In this document: piece after piece, positions 52,945 through 62,074 of the stretch | How positions within the stretch are numbered: position 1 is the first letter of the stretch | Layout of the letters: each line of letters opens with the position of its first letter | From: Bradyrhizobium sp. 186 | GTDB taxonomy: Bacteria; Pseudomonadota; Alphaproteobacteria; Rhizobiales; Xanthobacteraceae | Length of the DNA stretch: 64,000 bases | Assembly (NCBI RefSeq): GCF_023101685.1 | Contig: NZ_CP082164.1 | Coordinates: forward strand, 9,827,001 to 9,891,000 | Direction: 5' to 3' | Position numbers and translations under genes: made by a program | The notes under the pieces: model-generated | Told to the model about the DNA's origin: nothing | The model's input: the letters and a program-made list of their open reading frames with translations, nothing else | The model's database searches: none

Positions 52945-55202
52945 TCAGTCGAACTTGTAGTCGATGCCGGCTCGGACGACGTCGGTGATCAGGCGGCCGG
53001 CCTGATCCACCTTCGTGAGGCCAATCCCGGACGGTTGGGTCGGATCGAGAAAAGCTTGATAAGTCCCGCCGGACTTGCCGAAATCATAATGCAAATATTC
53101 CAGCCGGGCGATCCAGTTGCTGTCCCACAGGCGTATCTGACCGCCGACACCGGCGACCCATCCGGTGCGCCATGTTGGCGTCGTTGCAGCGAAGGTCCCC
53201 GCAGAGTTCACGCTCTCCATCGACTGTTCAAGACGGGTCCAGGCGAGGCCGCCGCTGCCATAGAGCAGGAGATCCGGCCGGACAAGATAGCCGAGGCGCG
53301 CCCGTGCCGAACCAAGCAGATCGAACTTGTCCGTCGCGGCACCGGACCAGGGCGCGGGCGGAACGCTGTTATCCAGACCCGAGGCAGAAGCGGAGCCTTT
53401 AATTCCGGTCGTCGACAAATCGATTTCGACACCGCCGACATATTTCCCCGACTGCCAGTTGCCGCCAGCCTGGAAACCGGCAACGTAGCCGCTCGGTTTG
53501 ATTCCTCCGACTTCGAGAGGAACGAGGCCGCCAAGGAAGACGGGAGACACCATCTGGCTCGAGCGATCGTCGCCCCAACCATATCCGCCGTGGCCGCCGA
53601 GATAGAAGCCGCTCCAGCTCCACACTGCCGGCACGACGGCCTTGGCGATGATGACGGTACGGCCGGCACCTGCCGGGTCGGGCCAGTTGAGCTTGTAACT
53701 CACGCCGGCGCGAACGATGTCGGCAGTCAGGCGACCTGAACTATAGGCACCGATCGGCCCGGTAAACAGAGAAGGGGCCGTGCTGGACACCGAACCGGTA
53801 TTGCCGAAGTCGTAGTGGAGATATTCGATGCGGCCGAGCCAGTTGGTTTGGCCGAGCCGGGCTTCGACGCCGCCGCCACCGACCCAACCGAACACCCAGT
53901 TCTGCGTTGCCAGCGACGATGGCGTAAAGCCCGGCAGTTCGTTGACCGCCGTGAATTGGGTCCAGCCGAGGCCGCCGGTGCCATAAAGCAGCACGTCCGG
54001 TGTCACGAGATAGCCAAGCCGTGCGCGCACCGAGCCCATCGGAGCGAACTTGTCGGTCTGCGTCACCTGCAATCCGCCGGCCGTGTTCGAGGTCGATCCC
54101 TTGATGCCGGTGCCGGAGATATCGAGCTCGAGACCGCCGACCACCGAACGGGACTGCCAATTCGCGCCGGCATGGAAACCCGCGACAAAGCCGCGGGAAT
54201 CGACGCCCGACAATTGCGGGAAAACCGCCGGCCGGCTGATCGTCTTGGTGAAGGGATCGTCGACCCAACCGTAGCCGCCATGGGCGCCGAGATAGAAGCC
54301 GGCCCAGGTCCAGGGCGCAGCCACCAGAGGCCGCGCTTTCGTGTAGGGCACGGGTGAGACCCCGCCTTCAGCGCCGGTGTAGCCGAGCGCAAACCGGTCC
54401 GGATCCCACTTGTAGGAAAGCCCGAGGCGAACGACGTCGGCGGTGAGATTGCCGCCGGTTCGCGTCCACGGACCGGAGTAGTACATCGTCGTGGCCGACG
54501 TGTCCGACGGACCGAAATCATAATGCAGATATTCGAGGCGGCCGAGCCAGTTGCTGTTGAACAGCGCATTTCTCCGCCGATGCCCGCGACCCATCCAAAG
54601 CGCCAATTCGCGGATGAGGTGATCGCAAAAGTGCCGTCGTTCGGTGAAATTGGCGGAACGAATTGGCGTAGATCCCGCAAATCCTCGTCGTGGACATAGT
54701 GTGTCCAAGCCAGGCCGCCGGTGCCGTAAAGCAGGATGTCCGGTGTCACGAGGAAGCCGAGACGGCCTCGCGCCGATCCCAGCCATTCGAACTTGCCGGA
54801 GGAGTTCGCGGTGCCGGTCACGGGACCGAAGCCGCCGGGCTGCGGCCCGGTCGTCACCGACGAGGATCCCTGAATGCCGGTCGCCGACAGGTCGATCTCA
54901 AGGCCGCCGACGATCTTGCCGTCCTGCCAGTTGGCGCCCGCCTGAAAGCCCGCGAGCCAACCCTGGCTATCGAAGCCGACCGGGCCAAATCCCGGAAACT
55001 TGCCGAAAAAATAGGGATCGTCGGTCGACGATAGCGAGTCGTGGCTCCAGCCATAACCGGCATGTCCGCCGAGATAGAAGCCGCTCCAGGTCCAGGGCAC
55101 AACTTTCGGTGGAGGAGCCTTCAACGGCAAGTCGGCCGCGATGGCCGGGCCTGCTACAATCAACGCAACAACCGCGACGCCAGCCAGAAAATGACCCTTC
55201 AC
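52945..55202 (-). pseudogene. Three-barrel outer-membrane protein (Omp25/31 type), frameshifted
   Basis: The start at 55202 gives a signal peptide (MKGHFLAGVAVVALIVAGPAIAADLPLKAP), then three tandem copies of an 8-strand barrel domain of about 230–260 residues, each opening with W(T/S)W(S/A)GFYLGGHGGYGW. The openings are at about 55094, 54318 and 53626. The first copy's frame breaks at about 54565, where GGEMR should continue as LFNSNWLGRLEYLHYDFG; one C is missing (cgctgttc for cgcctgttc). Restoring it gives 752 residues ending GIDYKFD. Each copy also has a late LEYLHYDFG motif. The break may be a sequencing error. Confidence 0.85.
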
Positions 55203-55432
55203 GAGACAGCCCCTTGTTGAATCCTTTTTGCCCCCGCCTCGCGGGGGAATCGCCCCTTCGGCGACGTTAGTGGCGGGACAGGCGCGCGGCTATTGCACCG
55301 CGGGCACACCACCGGAAATTGTTCCTTGAAATCACATCTTCCTGTTGTCACACGCTGCCCAAACAGGCGGCAACACCCTTGCCCTGGCAAATACAAGCAA
55401 CCGATAATGCCGGCTCCAACCAAGGGTGACAC

Positions 55433-56023
55433 GTGAAGCCGACGGCCAAATATCCCAAGCGCAAGGTGAATATCGACTGCGGGGAACACATCCTGCGCAC
55501 AGTCACGACCGCGGACGCGACCGAGCGCTGGGCGCACTGGATGGAGGATGTCGAAGCCAGCGAGATGCTCAACGCTCCGCGCAGGACGATGACGCGCGAT
55601 GATCTAGTCGTCTATATCAAGAGTTTCGACCAGCGCACGAAGATCCTGATCGGCATCTTCGAGAAGTCGTCAGGGCTGCTGCTCGGCTTCCTGCGCAACG
55701 ACGTGAACTTCGAGACCAACCAATTCCTGGTCGCGATGATTATCGGCGAGCCGGCCTATCGCCATTCCGGTGTCACCAACGCCGTGACGGTCCCGTTCCG
55801 CACCTATTTCTTCGAGGAGCTCGGCATGGACGCGATGCTCGCGACCGCGCTCTCGCATAACAAGCCGATCATCCACTATCTCTACGCGACCGGCTGGACC
55901 CTCGACCGTACCGTCCCGAACGCCGTGAAGGCACACACCGGAGAGGGAATGTTCGATCTCTGCTTCTTCAGCCAGACCAAGGAAGGCTGGCGGGCCTGGA
56001 AGAAGATGAAGGGATATTCCTGA
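55433..56023 (+). CDS. GNAT family N-acetyltransferase
   Basis: The 196-residue protein starts with GTG 55433. It has the RimJ/RimL-like pattern: HILRTVTTADATERWAHWMED, GIFEKSSGLLLGFLRNDVNFE, IGEPAYRHSGVTNAVTVPFRTYFFEELGMDAMLATALSHNKPIIHYLYATGW. The V-R-x-x-x-G-x-G/A site is replaced by EPAYRHSGVTNA, keeping R and G. Substrate unknown. Confidence 0.8.
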   Translation: MKPTAKYPKRKVNIDCGEHILRTVTTADATERWAHWMEDVEASEMLNAPRRTMTRDDLVVYIKSFDQRTKILIGIFEKSSGLLLGFLRNDVNFETNQFLVAMIIGEPAYRHSGVTNAVTVPFRTYFFEELGMDAMLATALSHNKPIIHYLYATGWTLDRTVPNAVKAHTGEGMFDLCFFSQTKEGWRAWKKMKGYS

Positions 56024-56042
56024 GCGGGCGCCAAGCGCGATC

Positions 56043-56735
56043 CTACTGGCGCAGCATGATCAGGGGATCGGCGGTGTCGGGAACGCGCCGCCACTGCGCG
56101 TTGTCGTCGGCCTCGAACTGCCAGGCCTCGCCCGCTTTCGACATCAGGATGATCTGGCCGCGTTCGAGCCGCCATTGCGTCGGGTTGAACTGCGCGATTG
56201 CCGCGTCGCATTTCGGCTTGAGGAAGACTTGGAAATTGTCCGGCCCGGCCTCGGTGTTGGTCAGCGTCACCCCGCAGACCGGCTGGCCGTTGCCCCGCAC
56301 GATCGACCAGTCGCCGATCATCTGGTCCATCGACTTCGCCATCGAACGCGCGGCGGCGAGGTCTTGCAGGATGTAGACGCCCTCGCCCTGCCGCAGACCT
56401 TCGAAGATACCGGCCTCGACCTCGGTGAAGTCGATCACGGCCTCGCCGGTCGCATCCTGCAAGCGAACGATGTCGAGGCCCCTGACGCTCCAGGCGACGA
56501 TATCCTTGGTGAAGGGCAGCGCAGCTTTGCAGGCCGGCTCCAGCTCGAGCTTGAAGCCATGGCTCGCGGCATCACCCTTGAGCGTGACGACGCAGGTCTT
56601 GCTGCGCTCGGTGGTCGAGAGCTCCCATTGTCCGGGCATGTCCTTCTTCAGGGTCGTCGCATCCTGCGCCTGCGCAAGGGTGATCGCGGCGATAGATGCC
56701 GCGATCAGCAACGCGAAGACCCGAAGCACTGTCAT
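56043..56735 (-). CDS. AprI/Inh-family protease-inhibitor-like lipocalin, two domains
   Basis: From ATG 56735 the 230-residue protein has a signal peptide (MTVLRVFALLIAASIAAITLAQAQ) and two AprI-like β-barrel domains, each with a Cys pair (CVVTLKGDAASHGFKLELEPACKAALP and CGVTLTNTEAGPDNFQVFLKPKCDAAIAQ). Such proteins block serralysin-type metalloproteases in the periplasm. The gene overlaps the preceding dehydrogenase gene by four bases. Confidence 0.83.
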   Translation of the reverse strand: MTVLRVFALLIAASIAAITLAQAQDATTLKKDMPGQWELSTTERSKTCVVTLKGDAASHGFKLELEPACKAALPFTKDIVAWSVRGLDIVRLQDATGEAVIDFTEVEAGIFEGLRQGEGVYILQDLAAARSMAKSMDQMIGDWSIVRGNGQPVCGVTLTNTEAGPDNFQVFLKPKCDAAIAQFNPTQWRLERGQIILMSKAGEAWQFEADDNAQWRRVPDTADPLIMLRQ

Positions 56736-57724
56736 CCGCGCGCCTTCACCGGAGTTTCCGCAACCGGCGTCAATGGCGCCTTGCCGGCGAACCAGGCCTT
56801 GAGATTGTCGACAACGAGCTGGTCCATCGCGTTGCGCGTGACCACCGACGCCGAGCCGATATGCGGCAGCAGGATGACGTTCTGCATGGTCTTGAGCTCG
56901 TCCGGCACGTTGGGTTCGGCCGCGAACACGTCGAGACCGGCGGCAAGGATGGTGCCCGACTTCAGCGCCTGCACCAGCGCGGGCTCGTCGACCACGGAGC
57001 CGCGCGCCACGTTGACCAGCACACCGCGCGGACCGAGCGCCTTCAGTACCTCGGCATTGATCATCTTTTCGGTAGCGGCGCCACCGGGCACGATCACCAT
57101 CAGCGTATCCACCGCCTTCGCCATCTCGATCAGGTCGGGATAGTGCTTGTAGGAGACGTCCTTGGACGGATTGCGGGAGTGATAGACCACCGGCACCAGC
57201 GAGGCATCGAGCCGGCGCGCGATCGCCTGGCCGATCCGCCCCATGCCGACGATGCCGACCTTGCGGTCGCGCAGCGAGCCGACGCTGAGGGGATAGTTTT
57301 GCGTCTGCCAGAGGCCTGAGCGCACGTAACGGTCGGCCTTGATGAATTCCCGCAAGGTCGCCAGCAGAAGGCCCATCGCCACGTCGGCGACTTCCTCGGT
57401 CAGCACGTCGGGCGTGTTGGTGACGACGACGTTGTGCTCGCTCGCATATTTGGCGTCGACGTGGTCGTAGCCGACGCCAAAGCTCGCGACGATCTCGAGC
57501 TTCGGCAATTGTGACAGCGAATCCTTGTCGGCGCGCACCGTGTGATAGGTCACCGCCACGCCGCGGATCTTTTCGCGGATCGCCGGCGTCAGCCGCTCGA
57601 GATCGCCTCGCGTCTCCGCTCTGTGCACGACGAAATGATCGGAAAAACCGCTGTCGAGGATCGGCCGCACCGGCCCATAAATCAAGAGGTCGATCTTTTC
57701 GGACGAAATCGAACCGGCGGTCAT
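56732..57724 (-). CDS. 2-hydroxyacid dehydrogenase (GhrB/GyaR-like)
   Basis: The 330-residue enzyme has the NAD(P) site GIVGMGRIGQAIARR and the catalytic set Arg in NVARGSVVDEPAL, Glu in AAEPNVPDEL and His in LLPHIGSAS. It likely reduces glyoxylate, hydroxypyruvate or a related 2-ketoacid. Its stop is overlapped by the inhibitor gene and it starts one base from the end of the ABC permease gene, so it is part of the ABC operon. Confidence 0.9.
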   Translation of the reverse strand: MTAGSISSEKIDLLIYGPVRPILDSGFSDHFVVHRAETRGDLERLTPAIREKIRGVAVTYHTVRADKDSLSQLPKLEIVASFGVGYDHVDAKYASEHNVVVTNTPDVLTEEVADVAMGLLLATLREFIKADRYVRSGLWQTQNYPLSVGSLRDRKVGIVGMGRIGQAIARRLDASLVPVVYHSRNPSKDVSYKHYPDLIEMAKAVDTLMVIVPGGAATEKMINAEVLKALGPRGVLVNVARGSVVDEPALVQALKSGTILAAGLDVFAAEPNVPDELKTMQNVILLPHIGSASVVTRNAMDQLVVDNLKAWFAGKAPLTPVAETPVKARG

Positions 57725-58542
57725 CAGTTTTCCTTTCCAAGCGCGCTCTCATGCCAGCGCCGTAAAACGAGGTGGGAAACTAGCGCCAGCACCCCATAGA
57801 TGACAATCCCGGCCAGCGACAACAACAGCAGCGCCGCGAACATGCGGGGTATGTTCAATCGATAGCCGGATTCGGCGATCCTGTAGGCAAGCCCGGACCC
57901 CGCTCCGGCCGTTCCCGCCGCGATCTCGGCCACGACCGCGCCGATCAGCGACAGTCCGCCGGCGATCCGCAGGCCGCCGAGGATATAGGGCAGCGCCGCA
58001 GGCAGCTTCAGAAAGCGCAGGGTCTGCGGCGGTGACGCGCCATAGAGCTGGAACAGGCCGGCGAGATTGCGATCGACCGAATTGAGCCCGAGCGTGGTGT
58101 TCGACAGCACCGGGAAGAAGGCGACGATGAAGGCGCAGACGACGACGGCGGTCTGCTGCTCCAGATAGATCAGCAGCAGCGGCGCGATCGCGATCACGGG
58201 CGTGACCTGGAGAACGACGGCATAGGGGAATAGCGAATATTCCACCCATTTCGACTGGTTGAATAGCAGCGCCAGCGCGATGCCGCCGATGCTGGCCGCC
58301 ACAAAACCTTCAAGCGTGGTCAGCAGCGTGACCGCGAGCGATTGTGACAGCACCGCCCAGTCATTGATCAACGTCAGGAAGATGACGGAAGGCGCCGGCA
58401 GCACGTAAGGCGGGATCTCCTTGACGCGGACCACCAGTTCCCAGGCGACGAGGCCGGCCGCGAACACGATGACGGGAAGCACGAACCGCACCGCGCGTTG
58501 CGCGCCGGATGGCCTGGCGTTGACCGTGGGAAGCGCGCTCAT
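57724..58542 (-). CDS. NitT/TauT-type ABC transporter permease
   Basis: From ATG 58542, overlapping the ATPase stop (ATGA), the 272-residue protein has six TM helices and the SsuC-like loop (NLAGLFQLYGASPPQTLRFLKLPAALPYILGGLRIAGGLSLIGAVVAE). A longer frame to 58596 overlaps the ATPase gene. Confidence 0.92.
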   Translation of the reverse strand: MSALPTVNARPSGAQRAVRFVLPVIVFAAGLVAWELVVRVKEIPPYVLPAPSVIFLTLINDWAVLSQSLAVTLLTTLEGFVAASIGGIALALLFNQSKWVEYSLFPYAVVLQVTPVIAIAPLLLIYLEQQTAVVVCAFIVAFFPVLSNTTLGLNSVDRNLAGLFQLYGASPPQTLRFLKLPAALPYILGGLRIAGGLSLIGAVVAEIAAGTAGAGSGLAYRIAESGYRLNIPRMFAALLLLSLAGIVIYGVLALVSHLVLRRWHESALGKEN

Positions 58543-59354
58543 AGCATCGACTGCCCCAGATAGGACGGTGCCAGCGCGGCCGACACTTTCCGGCAATAAT
58601 CGGAATAGGCCGCCGAAGTACGAAACTCCTCGCCGCGCGGCTCGACCGTCTCGATCCGGATATCTGCCTGAATGCGACCGGGCCGCGCCGTCATGACCAC
58701 GACGCGTTGCGACAGGTAGACCGATTCAAACACCGAATGGGTGACGAAGACGATGGTCTTGCCAAGCCCCCGCCACAGCGCGAGCAAATCGTTGTTGAGG
58801 CGAAAGCGCGTGATCTCGTCGAGCGCCGCGAACGGCTCATCCATCAGGAGGATATCGGGATCGGTGACGAGCGCACGCGCCAGCGACACCCGCATCTTCA
58901 TGCCGCCGGACAGTTCGCGCGGAAAGGCGTCGGCGAAATCGGCAAGCCCGACGCTGGTCAGCGCCTCATCGACACGCGCGCGGGCTTCGACCTTCGGCAC
59001 GCGCGCGAGCTTCAGCGGCAGCCGCACGTTTTCGCGCACGCTGGTCCAGGGCATCAGGGTCGGCTCCTGGAAAACGAAGCCGATGCCATGACCCGGCTGC
59101 GCCTCGCCCTCATGGCGCGACACCCGCACCGTGCCGGACGACGGCGCACCGAGCCCTGCGATGAGGCGCAGTGCAGTCGACTTGCCGCAGCCGGACGGGC
59201 CCAGCAGCGAGATGAACTCGCCCTTGCGCACGGCGAGATCGAGCGGCCCGAGCGCCATGACGCCATTGTCGTAGGTCTTCGTCACGCCGCGCAGGCTGAC
59301 GGCCAGGGCCGTCAGGCCGGCCTCGACCCCCGACGAGGTTTTGACGCCTGACAT
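58539..59354 (-). CDS. NitT/TauT-type ABC transporter ATP-binding protein
   Basis: The 271-residue ATPase shows Walker A GPSGCGKST, Q-loop FQEPTLMPWTSV, signature LSGGMKMRVSLARAL, Walker B ILLMDEPFAALD and switch VTHSVFESV, as in SsuB/TauB. It works with the permease and the binding protein on either side. Confidence 0.93.
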   Translation of the reverse strand: MSGVKTSSGVEAGLTALAVSLRGVTKTYDNGVMALGPLDLAVRKGEFISLLGPSGCGKSTALRLIAGLGAPSSGTVRVSRHEGEAQPGHGIGFVFQEPTLMPWTSVRENVRLPLKLARVPKVEARARVDEALTSVGLADFADAFPRELSGGMKMRVSLARALVTDPDILLMDEPFAALDEITRFRLNNDLLALWRGLGKTIVFVTHSVFESVYLSQRVVVMTARPGRIQADIRIETVEPRGEEFRTSAAYSDYCRKVSAALAPSYLGQSML

Positions 59355-59364
59355 GGACCTTGCG

Positions 59365-60387
59365 TTACGGCTTGCTCGGGCGCAGCTCGACGCCGACGCC
59401 CTTGTTGACGAAGCGCAGCGTATAGGACTTGCGGAAGTCGAGATCGCGCTTCACGACGCCGGCCTTCACCATCTTGTCGAAGAAGGAGGTGTAGCGTTCG
59501 TCGCTCATCGCACCGATACCGTTTTTCACGCTGTCGCCGGAATCGACGATGCCGTATTCCTTCATCTTGGCGACGGAATAGGCCAGCAGTTCGTCGGTCA
59601 TCTCCGGATTGAGCTTCTTGATCATGGCGTTGCCGGCGGAATTGTCGCGGTAGATGTAATTGTACCAACCCACCATGGAGGCATCGACGAAGCGCTGCAC
59701 CAGATCCGGCTTCTTCTCGGCGATGTCGCGGCGGGTCTCGATCAGCGTCGAATAGGTGTTGAAGCCGTAATCGGCCAGCAGCAGCACGTTCGGCTTGAAG
59801 CCCGCGGCCTTCTCCACCGCAAACGGCTCGGAGGTGACGTAACCCTGCATGGCGCTCTTGGGATTGGCGATGAAGGGTTGCGGATTGAAATTATAGGGAC
59901 GGACGTTCTTCTCGCTAAAACCGTATTCGGACTTCAGCCACTGGAAATAGCTGGTCATGCCCTCCTTGGAGACGAACAGCGTCAGCGGCTTGAGGTCTTC
60001 GATCTTGGCGACCTTCGCGTCCGGCTGCGTCAGCATCACCTGCGGATCCTTCTGGAAGACCGCGGCGATCGTGACGACGGGGACGTTATTGGCGACCGCA
60101 TCGAACGACATCAGCGTGTTCGCGGCCATGAAGAAATCGATCTTGCCGGCGATCAACAGCATCCGGTTGTTCTCGTTGGGCCCGCCGGGAACGATGGTGA
60201 CGTCGAGCCCGTAGCGCTTGTAGGTGCCGTCGGCGACCGCCTGGAAGAAGCCGCCATGCTCGGCCTCGGCGACCCAGTTGGTGCCGAAGGAGACCTTGTC
60301 CAGCGTCTCGGCGCGCACGGGTAGCGTCGCGACAGATGCGGCCACCAAGGCCCCCGTTAACGCTCGCCGCAGATGGTTGGGGCGCAT
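59365..60387 (-). CDS. NMT1/THI5-like ABC substrate-binding protein
   Basis: From ATG 60387 the 340-residue protein has a signal peptide (MRPNHLRRALTGALVAASVATLPVRAE) and the NMT1-like core (VSFGTNWVAEAEHGGFFQAVADGTYKRYGLDVTIVPGGPNENNRMLLIAGKIDFFMAANTL). This subfamily binds pyrimidine precursors, nitrogenous or aromatic ligands. The cluster with a creatininase-family gene hints at a cyclic amide or amine; this is inference. Confidence 0.9.
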   Translation of the reverse strand: MRPNHLRRALTGALVAASVATLPVRAETLDKVSFGTNWVAEAEHGGFFQAVADGTYKRYGLDVTIVPGGPNENNRMLLIAGKIDFFMAANTLMSFDAVANNVPVVTIAAVFQKDPQVMLTQPDAKVAKIEDLKPLTLFVSKEGMTSYFQWLKSEYGFSEKNVRPYNFNPQPFIANPKSAMQGYVTSEPFAVEKAAGFKPNVLLLADYGFNTYSTLIETRRDIAEKKPDLVQRFVDASMVGWYNYIYRDNSAGNAMIKKLNPEMTDELLAYSVAKMKEYGIVDSGDSVKNGIGAMSDERYTSFFDKMVKAGVVKRDLDFRKSYTLRFVNKGVGVELRPSKP

Positions 60388-60509
60388 GATTGGACTCCGT
60401 CGATCGTTCCGGCCCATGATAAACAAGAAATTTCGGGAGACGCGGCCGGCCGAGCAGCGTCCCCCGAGGAGCCTCAAATTACGTTACAAATCGGCGCAAA
60501 GAAACCTCG

Positions 60510-61322
60510 ATGAATTCATCCCCGCCCCGCGACTGGTCCGGCATTGACTGGAGCGAGACCGCGCCCTCGGAACCGTCGCGCTGGATCGCGGTGCTGCCGC
60601 TGGCGGCGACCGAGCAGCACGGCCCGCATCTGCCGCTCGAGACCGACGTGCTGATCGCCGATGCCTATCTTGCGCGGGTGCGCGAGCTCCTGCCCGACAA
60701 CGTTCCGGCCATTTTTCTTCCCCTTGAACCGGTCGGCATTTCCACCGAGCATATCGACTATCCGGGCACGCAGACGCTGCCGACTGACGTAGCGCTGAGG
60801 AGGTGGACCGCAATCGGCGAGGACATCGCGCGGCGCGGCGTGAAAAAGCTCGTCATCATCACCAGCCATGGCGGCAACAGCGCGGCAATGATGCTGGTCG
60901 CGCAGGATCTGCGCGCGCATCGGAAGCTGTTGGTGGTGACGACGTCCTGGTCGCGGCTGTCGGGCGCGGACAGATTGTTCCCGGCCGAGGAAGTGCGTCA
61001 CGGCATTCATGGCGGCGCGGTCGAGACCTCGATCATGCTGGCGCGCTATCCCGATCAGGTGCGCCTCGATGCAATCGCGGATTTTCCCGCAAGCAGCATC
61101 GCGATGGAGAAGCAGTATCGCTGGCTGTCGACGCAACGGCCCGCGCCGTTCGCGTGGCAGGCGCAGGATCTCAACACGAGCGGCGCGGTCGGCAATGCGA
61201 CGCTGGCCTTGCCTGAGAAAGGCGAACGGCTGGTCGATCAGGGCGCGCGCGCCTTTTGCGAGCTGCTTGCCGAGGTCGATAACTTCGACGTGAACAGGCT
61301 CGCCAAAGGCCCCCTCGATTAG
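60510..61322 (+). CDS. Creatininase-family amidohydrolase
   Basis: The 270-residue enzyme has the family metal ligands in PLAATEQHGPHLPLETDVLIAD (Glu, His, Asp), ITSHGGNSAAM (His) and HGIHGGAVETSIML (Glu). It opens a cyclic amide or cleaves a related C–N bond. It is divergent from the NMT1-type importer operon (about 120 bases between), so the two may share regulation. Confidence 0.9.
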   Translation: MNSSPPRDWSGIDWSETAPSEPSRWIAVLPLAATEQHGPHLPLETDVLIADAYLARVRELLPDNVPAIFLPLEPVGISTEHIDYPGTQTLPTDVALRRWTAIGEDIARRGVKKLVIITSHGGNSAAMMLVAQDLRAHRKLLVVTTSWSRLSGADRLFPAEEVRHGIHGGAVETSIMLARYPDQVRLDAIADFPASSIAMEKQYRWLSTQRPAPFAWQAQDLNTSGAVGNATLALPEKGERLVDQGARAFCELLAEVDNFDVNRLAKGPLD

Positions 61323-61461
61323 CTCCCATCCACCTGGAATCATTCAGGAAAGATCCGGACTCCACGGTCGCATCTCTCGCTTTCGAACCGGACGCGAGGA
61401 GCCTCCGTCCAACTGGGCACGCGGGTCACAACGGACCGCCTCAACCCGGATGGAGCTTGAA

Positions 61462-61722
61462 ATGTCGATCAAGACCAAGATTGCCGCTATCGCGCTCGCT
61501 GCCCTCGCCGCCACCGGCAGCATCGTGTCCACCACCTCGCAGGCCGAAGCCAAGCCGCTTGGCTGGGGCTGGGGTGTGGGCGCTGGCATCGCCACCGCCG
61601 CCATCGTCGGCACCGCGATCGCCGCCAGCAACGACCCTTATTACGGCTATCACCGCTGCGGCTGGGTCGCCCAGTACAACGCCTTCGGCCAGTACGTTGG
61701 CCGCGTTCGTAGCTGCTACTGA
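61462..61722 (+). CDS. Small secreted protein with glycine-rich segment
   Basis: From ATG 61462 (ggag six bases upstream; the ATG at 61450 covers that site) the 86-residue protein has a signal peptide (SIKTKIAAIALAALAATGSIVSTTSQAEA), a Gly/Ala segment (GWGWGVGAGIATAAIVGTAIAAS) and the C-terminus CGWVAQYNAFGQYVGRVRSCY. The end, with two Cys, is alike in style to the protein at 50319. A strong terminator follows. Confidence 0.78.
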   Translation: MSIKTKIAAIALAALAATGSIVSTTSQAEAKPLGWGWGVGAGIATAAIVGTAIAASNDPYYGYHRCGWVAQYNAFGQYVGRVRSCY

Positions 61723-61761
61723 TTTGAGGACCTGAGGCCGATCTCACGTGGATCCTGCGTC

Positions 61762-61840
61762 CGACACGGGCGCCTCATCCACCCCGTGTCGTGCCCCCGA
61801 CCCCGCCCGGATGTCCCCACGGGCGGGGTCATCCATTTTT
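61762..61840 (+). terminator. Tandem terminator hairpins
   Basis: A first stem (gacacggg / ccccgtgtc, 61762–61790) is followed by a strong 10-bp stem (gaccccgccc / gggcggggtc, 61799–61830) and atccattttt. The second is a classic Rho-independent terminator for the small secreted protein gene. Confidence 0.85.
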
Positions 61841-61871
61841 GGGGTCGGGATATTGTTGCAGTCCCGTCACA

Positions 61872-61892
61872 GGAGGATGCGAACCATCCTCC
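61872..61892 (+). promoter_or_regulatory. Perfect short hairpin before the porin gene
   Basis: ggaggatg, loop cgaac, then catcctcc: an 8-bp perfect stem with a 5-base loop and no T run after it. It is upstream of the palindrome at 61914. The purpose is not clear; it could be the end of an upstream transcript or a binding site. Confidence 0.4.
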
Positions 61893-61913
61893 GCGGCAAT
61901 CCGTACCAGTTGC

Positions 61914-61934
61914 TATTGCGAATTAATCGCAATA
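61914..61934. promoter_or_regulatory. Palindromic operator candidate before the porin gene
   Basis: Perfect 8-bp arms TATTGCGA and TCGCAATA around attaa, 140 bases before the fused porin start. The A+T core and TGCGA arms look like boxes of Fur-superfamily regulators, but I cannot tell which regulator binds. No gene is seen in 61723–62074 beyond these signals and the terminator. Confidence 0.55.
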
Positions 61935-62074
61935 AGGTTTTTAGCAAGCGCAGGGGCTTGGGAAGAAATCGCGTCGGGCGGAGACCATCTCCCCCATCCG
62001 ATGAGACAACCGGCGCCTGATGACAGCGTCGCCGCGAATCGGCAGTGATATGGCGGCGGATAGGGCACATTCGC

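Noticed and set aside
54570..54786. ATG at 54786 as start of a separate two-and-a-bit-barrel gene
   Set aside because: The first 70 residues of that frame have no barrel features; real similarity begins only after the break at about 54565.
61723..62074. tRNA or small RNA gene
   Set aside because: The hairpins fit a terminator and operator-like palindromes; no cloverleaf or conserved T-loop could be found.
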